From contig WRDI01000008.1 in assembly GCA_009783515.1 (NCBI GenBank), forward strand, positions 1 to 33,793: a stretch of DNA of 33,793 nucleotides, in the 5' to 3' direction. This stretch comes from Bacillota bacterium. Its GTDB lineage: Bacteria > Bacillota > Clostridia > Christensenellales > Pumilibacteraceae. Positions within the stretch are counted from its first letter, which is position 1. Each line of letters opens with the position of its first letter. The position numbers and the translations under genes are program-made. The notes under the pieces were generated by a model. It saw only the letters and a list, made by a program, of their open reading frames with translations. It had not been told where the DNA came from and did not search any database. This document shows positions 1 through 7,250 of this stretch, piece by piece.

Positions 1-167
1 ACTCAACGTGGTCGGATAACGAGCGGATTTTTGTCGAGACGGAAACTTGCGAGGCGGGGGTCCAGCGCTACGTACCTGCCGAGCAAGGATTTCGTCCCGG
101 CGAAAAGACGCCGTTAGACGACTACGGAAGTTTTGTTGGGAAGTCTATTATTTTTATGGTGTATTAA
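1..167 (+). CDS. 3' end of an unidentified gene (partial)
   Basis: An open frame enters from the left edge and runs 54 codons to a TAA at 165-167, ending in DYGSFVGKSIIFMVY. Codon choice (GCG, GCC, CGC, GAC) matches neighbouring genes, which supports real coding despite the short visible length. It points toward the minus-strand phage genes, so the two are convergent. I do not recognise the family: the charged stretch followed by a hydrophobic beta-strand-like end gives no diagnostic motif. The start and most of the protein lie outside the window. Confidence 0.55.
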   Translation, partial: STWSDNERIFVETETCEAGVQRYVPAEQGFRPGEKTPLDDYGSFVGKSIIFMVY

Positions 168-534
168 AGTAAAACCGGCGATATTACCGCTTTCCGTACG
201 GCCTCGTTTGTATCGCGCCTTTATACGATTTGTATTGCGCCTTTATACTAACGGATATTTGCGCTAAAAACCTCATAAAGTGCCGGCTTTACGTGAACAC
301 ACCTTAACACCCTGACACAGTCACAGTTAAATTTGCGCACCAAAACGTATATTTAACTGTGTCAGGGTGCTAAGGTAGAAAGTGGAGTTAAGGTCAAATT
401 TTAAGGCACAAAGCAAAACTCATAACACGGGTCAATTGTAAAATATTTTTTGTTTAACCCCACACTAATCTAAACTCCAAGCCTTAACTCCACATGCCGC
501 TCTCCCGGCTTTACACTAATTCCTGTAAACCTGC
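168..534. repeat. Intergenic repeat region with a long imperfect hairpin
   Basis: No gene is seen. Bases 301-332 and 351-376 form an inverted repeat (ACCTTA-CACCCTGACACAGT against its complement, one mismatch, plus a 6-base CACAGT duplication in the left arm). The right side continues into heptamer-type words (GTGGAGT, TTAAGGTCAAATTTT at about 379-400; AACTCC and TTAACTCCAC near 473-494). It separates the convergent genes ending at 167 and 535 and could act as a bidirectional terminator, although no clear U-run follows the stem. Confidence 0.5.
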
Positions 535-1071
535 TTACAGCCAACTTCTTCCCTTTACCCGTTTTTCACTTTTTTGGATAAGCGCCTTAGAAAGCGCGTC
601 CTTATATCTTTTGTCGAACATAGCCGCGTCCTCCGGGCAATTCAATAACGCATATTCGGCGGCAATTCCGTAGGCAACTACCCTTTCGTCTATACGACTA
701 CTAAAAGGTAATTCACTGTCCAAACCGGATAAAACGGGCATATACGAATATTCAACGGTACATTCTCCGCCAAAATTGACCTCTATCCTGTCGTATTTTA
801 TCAAAAACAGCGCGGAAAATCCGTTTTTTATCACCCGAAATACGTCGATTACGGGCTTGGACAATTCGTTAAGCGGTATCAGCCCGTTTTCGTCCGCCGT
901 CACCCTTTCGGCAATCTTCAGCGGATAATAATCGGCGCAAATTTCTGCGACGACGTCCCGCGCGTAAGCCAAAAATCCGTCGTCGGGCGCGCTCCCCGAT
1001 TTATAGGCGTCCGCGGTTTCCCGTAGGCCAAGATACCCCGCCGCCTTAATTATACAATCTCTTAATGTCAT
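535..1071 (-). CDS. Phage head-completion/connector-like protein
   Basis: A 178-aa protein starting at ATG (MTLRDC) behind a good SD (AAGGAGAG, 7-9 bases upstream). An alpha-helical N-terminus (residues 1-50) leads to a beta-rich middle (YDRIEVNFGGECTVEYSYMP) and a helical C-terminal part (VVAYGIAAEYALLN..FDKRYKDALSKAL). This layout resembles small proteins that follow the capsid gene in P22-like Clostridia phages and complete the head or neck. Position supports it: it is the last gene of the packaging/head run terL-portal-scaffold-capsid. The precise role is inferred from order and shape, not from a catalytic motif. An A-type heptamer repeat separates it from the gene upstream. Confidence 0.5.
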   Translation of the reverse strand: MTLRDCIIKAAGYLGLRETADAYKSGSAPDDGFLAYARDVVAEICADYYPLKIAERVTADENGLIPLNELSKPVIDVFRVIKNGFSALFLIKYDRIEVNFGGECTVEYSYMPVLSGLDSELPFSSRIDERVVAYGIAAEYALLNCPEDAAMFDKRYKDALSKALIQKSEKRVKGRSWL

Positions 1072-1104
1072 TTTTCTCTCTCCTTATGTTTCCGATGAGC
1101 CGAA

Positions 1105-1240
1105 ATAATGCTCAATGCACAATGCTCAATGCTCAATATCGGTTGTGTTTTTTTGAGCATTTCACTGCTTCCATTCAAGGCACATTTCTTAAAAATTTGT
1201 CTTTCCTTGAGCATTGCGCATTGAGCATTGAGCATTGCTT
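1105..1240. repeat. Heptamer inverted-repeat element, type A
   Basis: The left arm (about 1105-1139) is tandem GCTCAAT/GCACAAT and the right arm (about 1206-1240) is the complement (GAGCATT/GCGCATT). A 66-base centre contains AAAAATTTGTC, a relative of the recurring AAATTTGACC core. The right arm lies inside the 3' end of the gene at 1189-1560 and supplies its last residues and stop codon. Confidence 0.8.
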
Positions 1241-1560
1241 AAAATGTCCTCCACCTTTTTCTCCGCGTTTTTAGCCGCCAAGTCAATCATCGCCCTTTGA
1301 ATTTGCCTGTTTTCGTCCTCTAATTCCGCCAAAAAGTGCCCCGCCCGTTCATACCTTGTGCGCCGCACCAAATCAAGGGTACGACAGTCCAGCCGCGGAT
1401 AAGGGAGGGCAAGACAAAAACTGCCCCCCCTTTGCTGCCGGTTATGCACCTCGAACCGCCCTTTTTTGTGGTTTCGGACGACAAAATATCCCCTGTCGAT
1501 TTCTTTAAGGCGGCGGCAAATATCCAGCACATCGCTTTTTATTACGGTGCAAAAGTTCAT
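1189..1560 (-). CDS. Small phage structural-neighbourhood protein with repeat-derived tail
   Basis: A 123-aa protein with ATG start and SD AAGGG. Residues about 15-95 (CRRLKEIDRGYFVVRNHKK..FEVHNRQQ..FCLALPYPRLDCRTLDLVRRTR) resemble a small conserved phage protein that I have seen next to capsid genes in Bacillota phages. Function is unknown. A helical segment follows. The final 15 residues (NAQCSMRNAQGKTNF) and the stop codon are encoded by the A-type heptamer repeat at 1206-1240, so the native C-terminus has probably been replaced or truncated. It lies between the capsid gene and the connector-like gene. Confidence 0.6.
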   Translation of the reverse strand: MNFCTVIKSDVLDICRRLKEIDRGYFVVRNHKKGRFEVHNRQQRGGSFCLALPYPRLDCRTLDLVRRTRYERAGHFLAELEDENRQIQRAMIDLAAKNAEKKVEDILSNAQCSMRNAQGKTNF

Positions 1561-1650
1561 AGTTTACCCTTTATCCTTAATTTTATAGAAATTCCGGCGA
1601 TAATTTTGTCATCATAAAAAAAGGAATAGATTCTTCGCTTCGCTCAGAAT

Positions 1651-1744
1651 AAGACCCTGTCAAGGAGCATTCGTGGTCTTGCTCCCTTCGGTCGTAGAAG
1701 ACCCTGTCAAGGAGCATTCGTGGTCTTGCTCCCTTCGGTCGTAG
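1651..1744. repeat. Perfect 47-bp tandem duplication
   Basis: Bases 1651-1697 and 1698-1744 are identical 47-mers beginning AAGACCCTGTC and ending CGGTCGTAG. The preceding bases 1629-1650 hold the ATTCTTCGCTTCGCTCAGAAT word also found near 29.4 kb. This fills most of the 286-base gap between the capsid gene and its downstream neighbour; no gene is seen there. Confidence 0.9.
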
Positions 1745-1782
1745 GACAAAGAAAGAGCAGTTAATGTCTTTTTATCAATCCA

Positions 1783-1819
1783 AAAAAGGCAAAAACCACG
1801 CTTTTTGGCTTTTTTGCCC
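1783..1819 (-). terminator. Intrinsic terminator downstream of the capsid gene
   Basis: Read on the minus strand, GGCAAAAA (from 1818 down) pairs with TTTTTGCC (to 1788), followed by a TTTTTT run at 1787-1782. A-tracts on the other side make it potentially bidirectional. Confidence 0.6.
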
Positions 1820-1826
1820 TTTTATC

Positions 1827-1855
1827 TCGACTTAAAAATGCAGTTTTTAAGTCGA
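1827..1855. terminator. 12-bp perfect stem-loop overlapping the capsid stop codon
   Basis: TCGACTTAAAAA at 1827-1838 pairs perfectly with 1844-1855 around a 5-base loop. The capsid TAA is inside the stem. No long U-run follows directly, so it may work together with the terminator at 1783-1819 or protect the mRNA 3' end. Confidence 0.55.
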
Positions 1856-2998
1856 AGCGGGAGCGGTAATACCGCTTATCTTTGCCTGACCGTTCGGTCT
1901 GTCGCAGATAAGGTCGCAATACTTAACAAGCGTCGCGCTATAGGTCGGCTTGCCCTGCGTCTGCCGCAAAATCTTGCCGTTTTCGGTTTCAAGGTACCGC
2001 CAGTCGCAAAGCTGGTGTAACTTAAACGCGCTCGTATCAAGCAAATACATCGTCCCATTCTCCACAAAACGATCATACACAAGCGGTATCCCGTTAAACG
2101 ACAATGTCCTAAAGCCGCCTGCAAGCTCCATCACGTCGATATTGCGCCTGTACTGCGACAGATAGTCCTGATAGGCGTACTTGACATCGGCTGAGCAAGC
2201 CAAAAAGTCGATGTTGCTACCTGTGTTAAGCTCCAGTTTATCAACTACCGTCTGTATTAACCTGTCCGAAATCGCCCCCGCGCTCGCTTGAATATGCGGG
2301 TTCAAAAAAGGATTGTTCGCCTTGGAAACACCGTAAATCGTCGTACCGTCGAATATCGCGCCAAGGCCGGTAATCTCCTTATCTCTGCTGCCCTGCACAT
2401 AAAGGGAATAGTTGTTCCCTATTGTTGGTGTGGTTGTAAAGGTAACTTTATTGTTTACCCTGTCCACCGAGGCTATCTTAAGGCCGGAGTTAGCTTTAGT
2501 GCTTCCGTTGTAAACATCGACCACCATGCCCTCCACAAGATTGCGTACCGAATCCATAACATAGGTCGCGCCCGTGGTTATGGTGCCCAATTTACCGGTG
2601 CCGTCCCCGAAAAGCATACGACCGAGGTTAAATTTACTGGCAGTCAATAAATCCTCTAACTCCGCAGTCAAAAGGTCGGTAAACGCGCCGCGTCCGTCCG
2701 CGCTCGCCCTTATCGCCTTGTCGCTTATTTCGATTTGGCCGTAAAGGTTTTTAAGCGTGCTGACAAACTGTAAATAGTTGGTCGAGTGCGCGGCGGGTAA
2801 ATCCCCCGTCTCGTCGCCCGCGCCTATGCCGCCGTTGATGCCGTACTTGACAGCCTTTCTGATTTCCTTGCCCCAGACGTCGGCCGAAGTCTGGCGGATT
2901 TTAGTCAACAAAGGATTTACCTTCGTATTAAGTAATTCGGTGACCGTTCCAAGGTACACCGTTTTTAGCGCGTTTTCCGCGTTCTGTAAAGTAACCAT
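1847..2998 (-). CDS. Phage major capsid protein (HK97-fold type)
   Basis: A 383-aa protein, the usual size for a phage coat protein. SD AAGGAG lies 9 bases before the ATG (MVTLQNAENALKTVYLG). The N-terminal helix is followed by an E-loop-like segment (GDETGDLP..STNYLQFVSTLKNLYGQIEISDKAIRAS), a beta-rich A-domain region (about 160-300, including SNIDFLACSADVKYAYQDYLSQ) and a C-terminal 'DRFVENGTMYLLDTSAFKLHQL' type segment typical of coat proteins whose last strands report on metal- or receptor-free shells. It follows portal and scaffold-like genes in the canonical head order. No frameshift or stop is seen, so the gene appears under selection. Host-type repeats flank both sides. Confidence 0.85.
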   Translation of the reverse strand: MVTLQNAENALKTVYLGTVTELLNTKVNPLLTKIRQTSADVWGKEIRKAVKYGINGGIGAGDETGDLPAAHSTNYLQFVSTLKNLYGQIEISDKAIRASADGRGAFTDLLTAELEDLLTASKFNLGRMLFGDGTGKLGTITTGATYVMDSVRNLVEGMVVDVYNGSTKANSGLKIASVDRVNNKVTFTTTPTIGNNYSLYVQGSRDKEITGLGAIFDGTTIYGVSKANNPFLNPHIQASAGAISDRLIQTVVDKLELNTGSNIDFLACSADVKYAYQDYLSQYRRNIDVMELAGGFRTLSFNGIPLVYDRFVENGTMYLLDTSAFKLHQLCDWRYLETENGKILRQTQGKPTYSATLVKYCDLICDRPNGQAKISGITAPAST

Positions 2999-3035
2999 TT
3001 TTTTGAATCTCCTTATAAAAAATTTTTTTGTTATT

Positions 3036-3236
3036 AATGCTCAATGCTCTTTCTTTAATGCTCAATGCTCAATGCTCAATGCTCAATGCTCAATGTCGGT
3101 CAAATCTATAAGAAAACTGACCTCTCAAATTCCCCTCCCTCGGAGGGGTGCCCCACGAACGCTTCCGTGGTAAGGGGCGGGGTGGTCCTAATTAACCCGA
3201 CCTTCATTGAGCATTGCACATTGAGCATTATGAATT
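3036..3236. repeat. Type-A heptamer element with a GC-rich element nested inside
   Basis: Left arm 3036-3095 is tandem GCTCAAT (five near-perfect units at 3057-3095) followed by CGGTCAAATCT. The right arm 3204-3231 is the complementary GAGCATT/GCACATT array. Between them, 3126-3186 is a complete GC-rich element (CCCCTCCCTCGGAGGGG hairpin, then a second stem ending GGGGCGGGGTGGT). The stop codon of the gene at 3228-3623 falls in the right arm. Confidence 0.8.
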
Positions 3237-3623
3237 GATAATCATCTCCGCCAGCCGTTTCGCCTCGGCTAAACTTCCCGGTTTTGCGGGCGGCGTGAGT
3301 GCACTTTTGCCCGTATCGCTCCGCAGCACATACGCACTTCCCTCGCGGGTTAGCGCCGTTAAGTAGTCGTCGATGACCTTGCGGCGAATGTCCTCCCTTG
3401 GTAAGACGTTGGCGGCGACAAATCCCTCGTTCGCCAGCGCCGTAACGGCATATTTATCGTACCGCTGATTATCGTTAAGGTCGGACTTTAACTGCCCGTT
3501 TTCCTTCTCAAACTCCTTCAGCTTTTGGCACCGCTTGCTAAACTCCGCCTCTAAACGTTCATATGCCTTCAATAAGCTCTCCGGCGAGTCGAATTTCCCT
3601 ATTCTTCTGCTAAGCTCGTTCAT
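3228..3623 (-). CDS. Phage scaffold-like protein
   Basis: A 131-aa, highly charged and mostly helical protein. Residues about 12-50 (SPESLLKAYERLEAEFSKRCQKLKEFEKENGQLKS) form a clear coiled coil. It starts at ATG behind GGGGG (7 bases) and lies directly between portal and capsid genes, where P22-like phages place the scaffolding protein. The 'SPESLLKAYERLEAEFSKR' opening is common in Clostridia phage scaffold-like proteins. It is shorter than P22 scaffold (about 300 aa) but of normal size for this group. The TAA stop is supplied by the adjoining A-type repeat. Confidence 0.6.
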   Translation of the reverse strand: MNELSRRIGKFDSPESLLKAYERLEAEFSKRCQKLKEFEKENGQLKSDLNDNQRYDKYAVTALANEGFVAANVLPREDIRRKVIDDYLTALTREGSAYVLRSDTGKSALTPPAKPGSLAEAKRLAEMIINS

Positions 3624-3654
3624 TGCAAACCCCCTTTAATTCCCTGTTCGTGTG

Positions 3655-3893
3655 AGAGAGTGGAGAGTGGAGTTTGGAGAGTGGAATTAAAGTTGCCGCA
3701 AAATCGTAGGGGCGACCATTGGTCGTCCGCAATGTCGTAGGGCGTGACGCCTCGGCGCGCCGCATAAAAAAATGACCGCTTAAAATTCCCCTCTCGAGGG
3801 GTGCCCCACGAAAATTCCCCTCCATCGGAGGGGTGCCCCACGAATGCTTCCCTGACAGGGGGCGGGGTGGTTCTTGCTTGGGGGCGGGGTGGC
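3655..3893. repeat. Composite repeat cluster between portal and scaffold genes
   Basis: Reading left to right: type-B heptamers (GTGGAGA at about 3657-3690), a GTAGGGGCGACC..GGTCGTCCG word (3706-3730), a GTAGGGCGTGACGCC word (3738-3756), then two consecutive GC-rich elements (3780-3810 and 3811-3893, each with a CCCCTC..GAGGGG stem). Open frames here are only translations of repeat DNA. Essentially the whole 294-base gap is repeat. Confidence 0.75.
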
Positions 3894-3917
3894 TGAAATC
3901 GGGTAACGCAGCAAAAC

Positions 3918-5582
3918 TCACTCATTCCTTTGCCCCCCTTCACCGCAAACACTAACCTCCTCCGCCAATGTACCAAACCCCAAAGCCTCCAACAGCTTCG
4001 CCCGCGTTCCCGCGCTCAAAACCCCGTTTTCCCCTTCAAACAGCCCCACCTTAAAAAGCTCAAGCAGCATCAACCGCCGGCTCTGCGCCCCGCCTTCAAA
4101 CTCGTTCTCGCTTTCTATCACGACGTCATCGCCGCATAAATCGCTACCAATAAAGCTCAAAAGCTCGACGCGCCCGCCGTCCCCGGCTACTCTCGACAAC
4201 CTCGGCTGTGACGCGAATTGTTTATACAGCCTAAGGATAAATTGCGCGAGTTTTTTGCCCGCCATGCGGATACGCTCGGCGGTCGCGGACAGGCGCGTGT
4301 CGTCCTGCTCGGTTAGCAACCTTATCGCCGCGCCGCTGCTTAAATTCCCCGGCAAAGCGGACGAGCGCATAATCTCGCTTATACCACTAATTAAGACAAA
4401 CTCATTCAAAAGCTTGTCTTCCTCGTCGGCAAACTCCGCGGGCACGCTGCCTGGATCAAGCAAAGCGGGCGGGGTACTCCCCTGCCGATAAACCAGGATT
4501 TTCCCGGGAGACAGTCCCTCGGTTTCAAGGTTTTCGGTGTCAACACTGCCGTCCTCCACCGCAAGTACCCCCATCGCTATACGATTCAAGAACTCGTGCT
4601 TGCGGTTTTTAACGGCGTTGTAAGCCCTTTGAACGGGAATCGCCCTCTCCACAATGCTGGCGCCGAAAAAGCAGCCCGCTACGGACAACGAATCCTGTTT
4701 TATAAAGGGCAGCGCGTAAGAGCCGTCCTCGCCCAGGCGGAAAGGGAGCGGCCCGTAATGCAAAAGCTTATTCCCCGCAACGACCGCAAATTCGCCGTCG
4801 GGATGATTTGCGCTCGGCGCGGAATAACGTTCGATTACCATCGTATGGCCGCCCGTTTTCCCTCGCCCGTGCTTAATCACAGCACCGGTCATGCCCATAC
4901 CGCCGCTCACTCCCGCGCTCGCCAAACTGACCGTGTCTACGTCCTCCGCGTCCACCATCGCGCCGTAAATGCGGAAGATATCGTCCACCGCGACGGCCTT
5001 TGCGTGGATTATGCTTTGGCAGTCCGATACGTCCTGATACGAAAGGCTGTCGGGAAAGATTTCGTAAGAGGGGCATACGTCAACCCTGACCTCGCCCTCG
5101 TGTACGGGGCTGCCCTCTAAAATCCCTACCTTTTTGCCCGCGCTTTTGTCCCAGCTGACCTTGTAAAAAACGCTACCGACGGTTTCCGACCACTGCGCGC
5201 CCTTTTGCATAAGCTCCTGCAAATTAAGCCTGTCAGAAGCGCTGCGCAGTATTTTTGTGGAGAGTTTGGCGGTTTTTGCGTCGCTCTCCTCGCTCCCCGC
5301 CGCTCTCACGGCCATAACGGGACGCACTCTATTAAGCTTGGCAAGGCGTGTCTCCACAATAAACGCGATATGGTTGAACACCTCGCGCTCCTGCCAATAA
5401 TAATCCTTGCCGCGATCCTCTAAGTTCCCCGCTAAGCTCACGGCGCAATACTGATTGCCGCTTAAAAAGTTGGAATTAAGCTGCCACTGCGCCTCGAAAT
5501 GCCTTCTTCCCTCTCGGCGCAAAAGGTAATCTTCCTTAACTTCCGCCACAAGGTCTTCGGCAAAATCTTTGTCGTATTTCAT
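3918..5582 (-). CDS. Phage portal protein, P22-type
   Basis: A 554-aa protein, normal portal length. I chose the ATG of MKYDKDFAEDL because TGGAGGT lies 6 bases upstream; an earlier in-frame Met has no SD. The N-terminus has the hallmark helical clamp region (YLLRREGRRHFEAQWQLNS..FLSGNQY..WQEREVFNHIAFIVETRLAKLNRVRP), followed by the wing/stem region (VGSVFYKVSWDK, VDVCPSYEIFPD, CQSIIHAKA) and a crown-proximal helix (LISGISEIMRSSALPGNLSSGAAIRLLTEQDDTRLSAT). Portals form the dodecameric DNA entry ring of the procapsid and dock the terminase. It is followed by scaffold and capsid genes on the same strand. No inactivating lesion is seen. Confidence 0.85.
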   Translation of the reverse strand: MKYDKDFAEDLVAEVKEDYLLRREGRRHFEAQWQLNSNFLSGNQYCAVSLAGNLEDRGKDYYWQEREVFNHIAFIVETRLAKLNRVRPVMAVRAAGSEESDAKTAKLSTKILRSASDRLNLQELMQKGAQWSETVGSVFYKVSWDKSAGKKVGILEGSPVHEGEVRVDVCPSYEIFPDSLSYQDVSDCQSIIHAKAVAVDDIFRIYGAMVDAEDVDTVSLASAGVSGGMGMTGAVIKHGRGKTGGHTMVIERYSAPSANHPDGEFAVVAGNKLLHYGPLPFRLGEDGSYALPFIKQDSLSVAGCFFGASIVERAIPVQRAYNAVKNRKHEFLNRIAMGVLAVEDGSVDTENLETEGLSPGKILVYRQGSTPPALLDPGSVPAEFADEEDKLLNEFVLISGISEIMRSSALPGNLSSGAAIRLLTEQDDTRLSATAERIRMAGKKLAQFILRLYKQFASQPRLSRVAGDGGRVELLSFIGSDLCGDDVVIESENEFEGGAQSRRLMLLELFKVGLFEGENGVLSAGTRAKLLEALGFGTLAEEVSVCGEGGQRNE

Positions 5583-5619
5583 TTTTACCTCCATTTTTTA
5601 TTGTTTATCTCTCATTTTT

Positions 5620-5845
5620 AGGTATCAGGTAAGGCCAAAATTAATTTCAAAGCCAACCGCTCAAAATTCCTCCCTCTTGAGGGGGGCGGAGCGTTAAGCA
5701 AATATGCCTGCGGCTTACGAAGTAAGGCCCCAAAACGCTTCATGGCACGGTTTTATGTTTGTATCGGAGCCATGAACGCTTCCCATTCCCCTCCCTCGGA
5801 GGGGTGGAGCGTAGCGCCGGGGTGGTTAGGGGGCGGGGGGGTTAT
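5620..5845. repeat. Repeat-filled gap with two GC-rich elements
   Basis: It begins with an ATCAGGTA (type-G) word at about 5621-5633. A GC-rich element (CCTCCCTCTTGAGGGGGGCGGAGCG) follows at 5664-5692, then CTTACGAAGTAAGGCCCCAA and GGCACGG words that recur inside the dnaE insertion. A second element (CCCCTCCCTCGGAGGGGTGGAGC) lies at 5787-5842. No gene is seen between 5583 and 5868. Confidence 0.65.
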
Positions 5846-5868
5846 AAATATCAAATCCGATCTACCCT

Positions 5869-6075
5869 CTACCCTTTCTCCCCCTGCTTTCTCACCGTCT
5901 CTATACTCCTCGGCACAAGCGGTTCCCCCAAAATCGCGTACAACTCCGCCAAACACGCCTTGCAAATGTGTATTTTGCTCCTTATCCCCGACCTGCTAAG
6001 ATTCACGGTATAGGCCGCTTTTTTGCCGCATTTGTTTACTTCGCATTTTTCTCTTTCATTCTGCGTAAGATACAT
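5869..6075 (-). CDS. Small zinc-finger-like protein of the phage module
   Basis: A 68-aa protein. The start MYLTQNERE is chosen because AAAGGAGG sits 6 bases before the ATG, whereas the longer frame upstream runs through a terminator. Two cysteine pairs (CEVNKC and, about 30 residues later, CKAC) predict a structural zinc site. It lies between a small phage gene and the portal gene. Function is unknown; an accessory DNA-binding or packaging role would fit but is not shown. Confidence 0.55.
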   Translation of the reverse strand: MYLTQNEREKCEVNKCGKKAAYTVNLSRSGIRSKIHICKACLAELYAILGEPLVPRSIETVRKQGEKG

Positions 6076-6105
6076 TTCCTTCCTCCTTTCTTCTTTTTTG
6101 TCACC

Positions 6106-6132
6106 AAAAAACCCCAAAACTCCGTTTTGAGG
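6106..6132 (-). terminator. Intrinsic terminator upstream of the zinc-finger gene
   Basis: On the minus strand CCTCAAAAC (6132-6124) pairs with GTTTTGGGG (6120-6112, one G-U), then TTTTTT at 6111-6106. It lies about 30 bases before the start at 6075, so it can separate or attenuate transcription between the gene at 6313-6573 and the zinc-finger/portal genes. Confidence 0.65.
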
Positions 6133-6312
6133 CTTTTTATGTTTGTCTTTATATTTGAAACTGATTTCTATACTCCGTCTTACGAAATCAGTCATATCGT
6201 CGTAAGAAGGGATGAATCGTTTCGTCTTTTTGTATTAATTCATGGGAGTTTTTTCCAAAGATATGCATCTCCATTCTCTAAACCCCAAACCTCAACTCCA
6301 CTCTCCACTTTT

Positions 6313-6573
6313 TTAATCCCTTGCCCCACTCAACATACCAAGCAGCCTTGCCCTCTCCTCCTTAAGCTCCTCGTCGCTCATCCCCTCGTATGGGTCGACG
6401 GGCAACTGCTCCATCAATAACTTTGCGGCGGCAAGGCAGGGCGGCACCTTTTTCACGGTCTTTTTTTGTTTTTTCAAAATCCCTTCGCCGTCCCATTCCT
6501 CCGCATGCTCAGTGGCGGTATACCCCAGTGCACGCTTAAGTACCGCCCTTAACAGTTTTTCCTTATCGTCCAT
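6313..6573 (-). CDS. Small phage protein, possibly terminase small-subunit-like
   Basis: An 86-aa protein starting MDDKEKLLRAVLKRALGY behind GGAGG; the upstream in-frame extension lacks an SD. The pattern 'KRALGYTATEH..KKVPPCLAAAKLLMEQL' and an acidic helical tail (MSDEELKEERARLLGMLSG) resembles small proteins found beside terminases in Bacillota phages, some annotated as terminase small subunits. I see no definite DNA-binding helix-turn-helix, so this remains tentative. It lies between terL and portal on the same strand. Transcription from the minus-strand promoter at about 7.1 kb would reach it after crossing the antisense of the tRNA-Ser genes. Confidence 0.45.
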   Translation of the reverse strand: MDDKEKLLRAVLKRALGYTATEHAEEWDGEGILKKQKKTVKKVPPCLAAAKLLMEQLPVDPYEGMSDEELKEERARLLGMLSGARD

Positions 6574-6665
6574 CCGCCCTCCGCCAAAAATGTGTGAAAA
6601 AACGATTTTAATGTCCGACTTTATGTAAATTACAAATTTTGCCCCGCTCGACACGCTTAAAACCA

Positions 6666-6694
6666 TTGCAAATTCCGAAAAAATATGCTATAAT
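6666..6694 (+). promoter_or_regulatory. Sigma-A promoter for the tRNA-Ser genes
   Basis: TTGCAA at 6666-6671, 17-base spacer, TATAAT at 6689-6694 with an extended -10 TG. The predicted start is near 6701, about 42 bases before the first tRNA. A 9-bp stem (6703-6711 with 6724-6732) follows in the leader. Confidence 0.8.
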
Positions 6695-6742
6695 TACGGC
6701 GTACTCAAATAGAATGGGCGTTTTATTTGAGTTCACACAAGT

Positions 6743-6831
6743 GGAGAGGTATCGAAGCGGTCATAACGGGGCTGACTCGAAATCAGTTTGTGGGCAACCA
6801 CACGGGGGTTCGAATCCCCCCCTCTCCGCCA
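6743..6831 (+). tRNA. tRNA-Ser (anticodon CGA)
   Basis: Acceptor stem GGAGAGG/CCTCTCC with encoded CCA. The anticodon stem GCTGA/TCAGT encloses the loop CTCGAAA (CGA, reads UCG). A long class II variable arm is followed by the T-arm GGGGGTTCGAATCCCCC. Encoded on the strand opposite the phage genes. Confidence 0.95.
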
Positions 6832-6906
6832 CAAGGCTTGCGTCGCAGCCTTGCATGAACAAATTTGCATATTATCATGCAAGGTCGGCAAACAAGCCCG
6901 CTCTTT

Positions 6907-6997
6907 GGAGAGATGGTTGAGCGGCTGAAGGCACACGCTTGGAAAGCGTGCATACGTTAAACGCGTATCGGGGGTTCGAATCCCCCTCTCTCCGCCA
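6907..6997 (+). tRNA. tRNA-Ser (anticodon GGA)
   Basis: Acceptor stem GGAGAGA/TCTCTCC with encoded CCA. The anticodon stem CACGC/GCGTG encloses the loop TTGGAAA (GGA, reads UCC/UCU). It has a class II variable arm and a standard T-arm. It lies 75 bases after the first tRNA-Ser, presumably in one transcript ended by the terminator at 7006. Confidence 0.95.
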
Positions 6998-7005
6998 GCA
7001 AAAGT

Positions 7006-7042
7006 AAGACCTGAACCCTCGACGGACACGGGTCTTTTTTTT
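7006..7042 (+). terminator. Terminator after the tRNA-Ser pair
   Basis: AAGACC (7006-7011) pairs with GGTCTT (7031-7036), followed by a run of eight T to 7042. The loop is rather large (19 bases) but the position just after the second tRNA fits. Confidence 0.6.
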
Positions 7043-7107
7043 GTGAGTTTTTTTGATTTTCTTTTTTAGTCGGTTCCTGTCGGCGCGTCTTCACCGCTCT
7101 CAAACGT

Positions 7108-7148
7108 ATTATATCACACTAATATTGACACCTGTATGTCAACATTAG
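7108..7148 (-). promoter_or_regulatory. Conserved promoter/operator, copy 1 (towards the phage head module)
   Basis: On the minus strand: TTGACA-N6-TGTCAA (7142-7125) within a longer CTAAT..ATTAG palindrome (7119-7148), then 11 bases and TATAAT (7113-7108). A second conserved block (GTGAAAAAAATTTCAC, 7176-7161) lies 19 bases upstream. Copies 2 and 3 have the same spacings. A proper -35 at 17 bases is absent, which suggests a regulator-controlled promoter. Transcription would run leftward into the phage genes. Confidence 0.65.
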
Positions 7149-7190
7149 CAGATTTGCATTGTGAAATTTTTTTCACTGTTTCAATTCCGC

Positions 7191-7220
7191 TTGTAAATAC
7201 ATAAAAATATGTGCTACAAT
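7191..7220 (+). promoter_or_regulatory. Promoter of the small membrane-protein gene
   Basis: TTGTAA at 7191-7196, 18-base spacer ending TGTGC, TACAAT at 7215-7220. The start is expected near 7227, giving a short leader with SD AAGGAG before the ATG at 7251. It is divergent from the conserved operator at 7108-7148. Confidence 0.65.
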
Positions 7221-7250
7221 CATGACAGCTTCAAATTATAAGGAGCAAAC

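Noticed and set aside
1651-1744. CRISPR-like direct repeats
   Set aside because: Only two copies, directly abutting with no spacer, and no cas genes nearby.
3610-3976. Two minus-strand open frames between portal and scaffold genes
   Set aside because: They translate GC-rich elements and heptamers (PPRPQ, EGNFRGAP-type peptides) and have no convincing independent coding signal.
6743-6997. tRNA-Ser 3' ends as phage attachment sites
   Set aside because: No partial tRNA duplicate or integrase gene is visible in the window, so attL/attR cannot be supported.
6733-7029. Minus-strand open frame over the tRNA-Ser genes containing GGERGIRTPDTRL
   Set aside because: This is the well-known spurious translation of tRNA antisense DNA; the tRNA structures explain the sequence.
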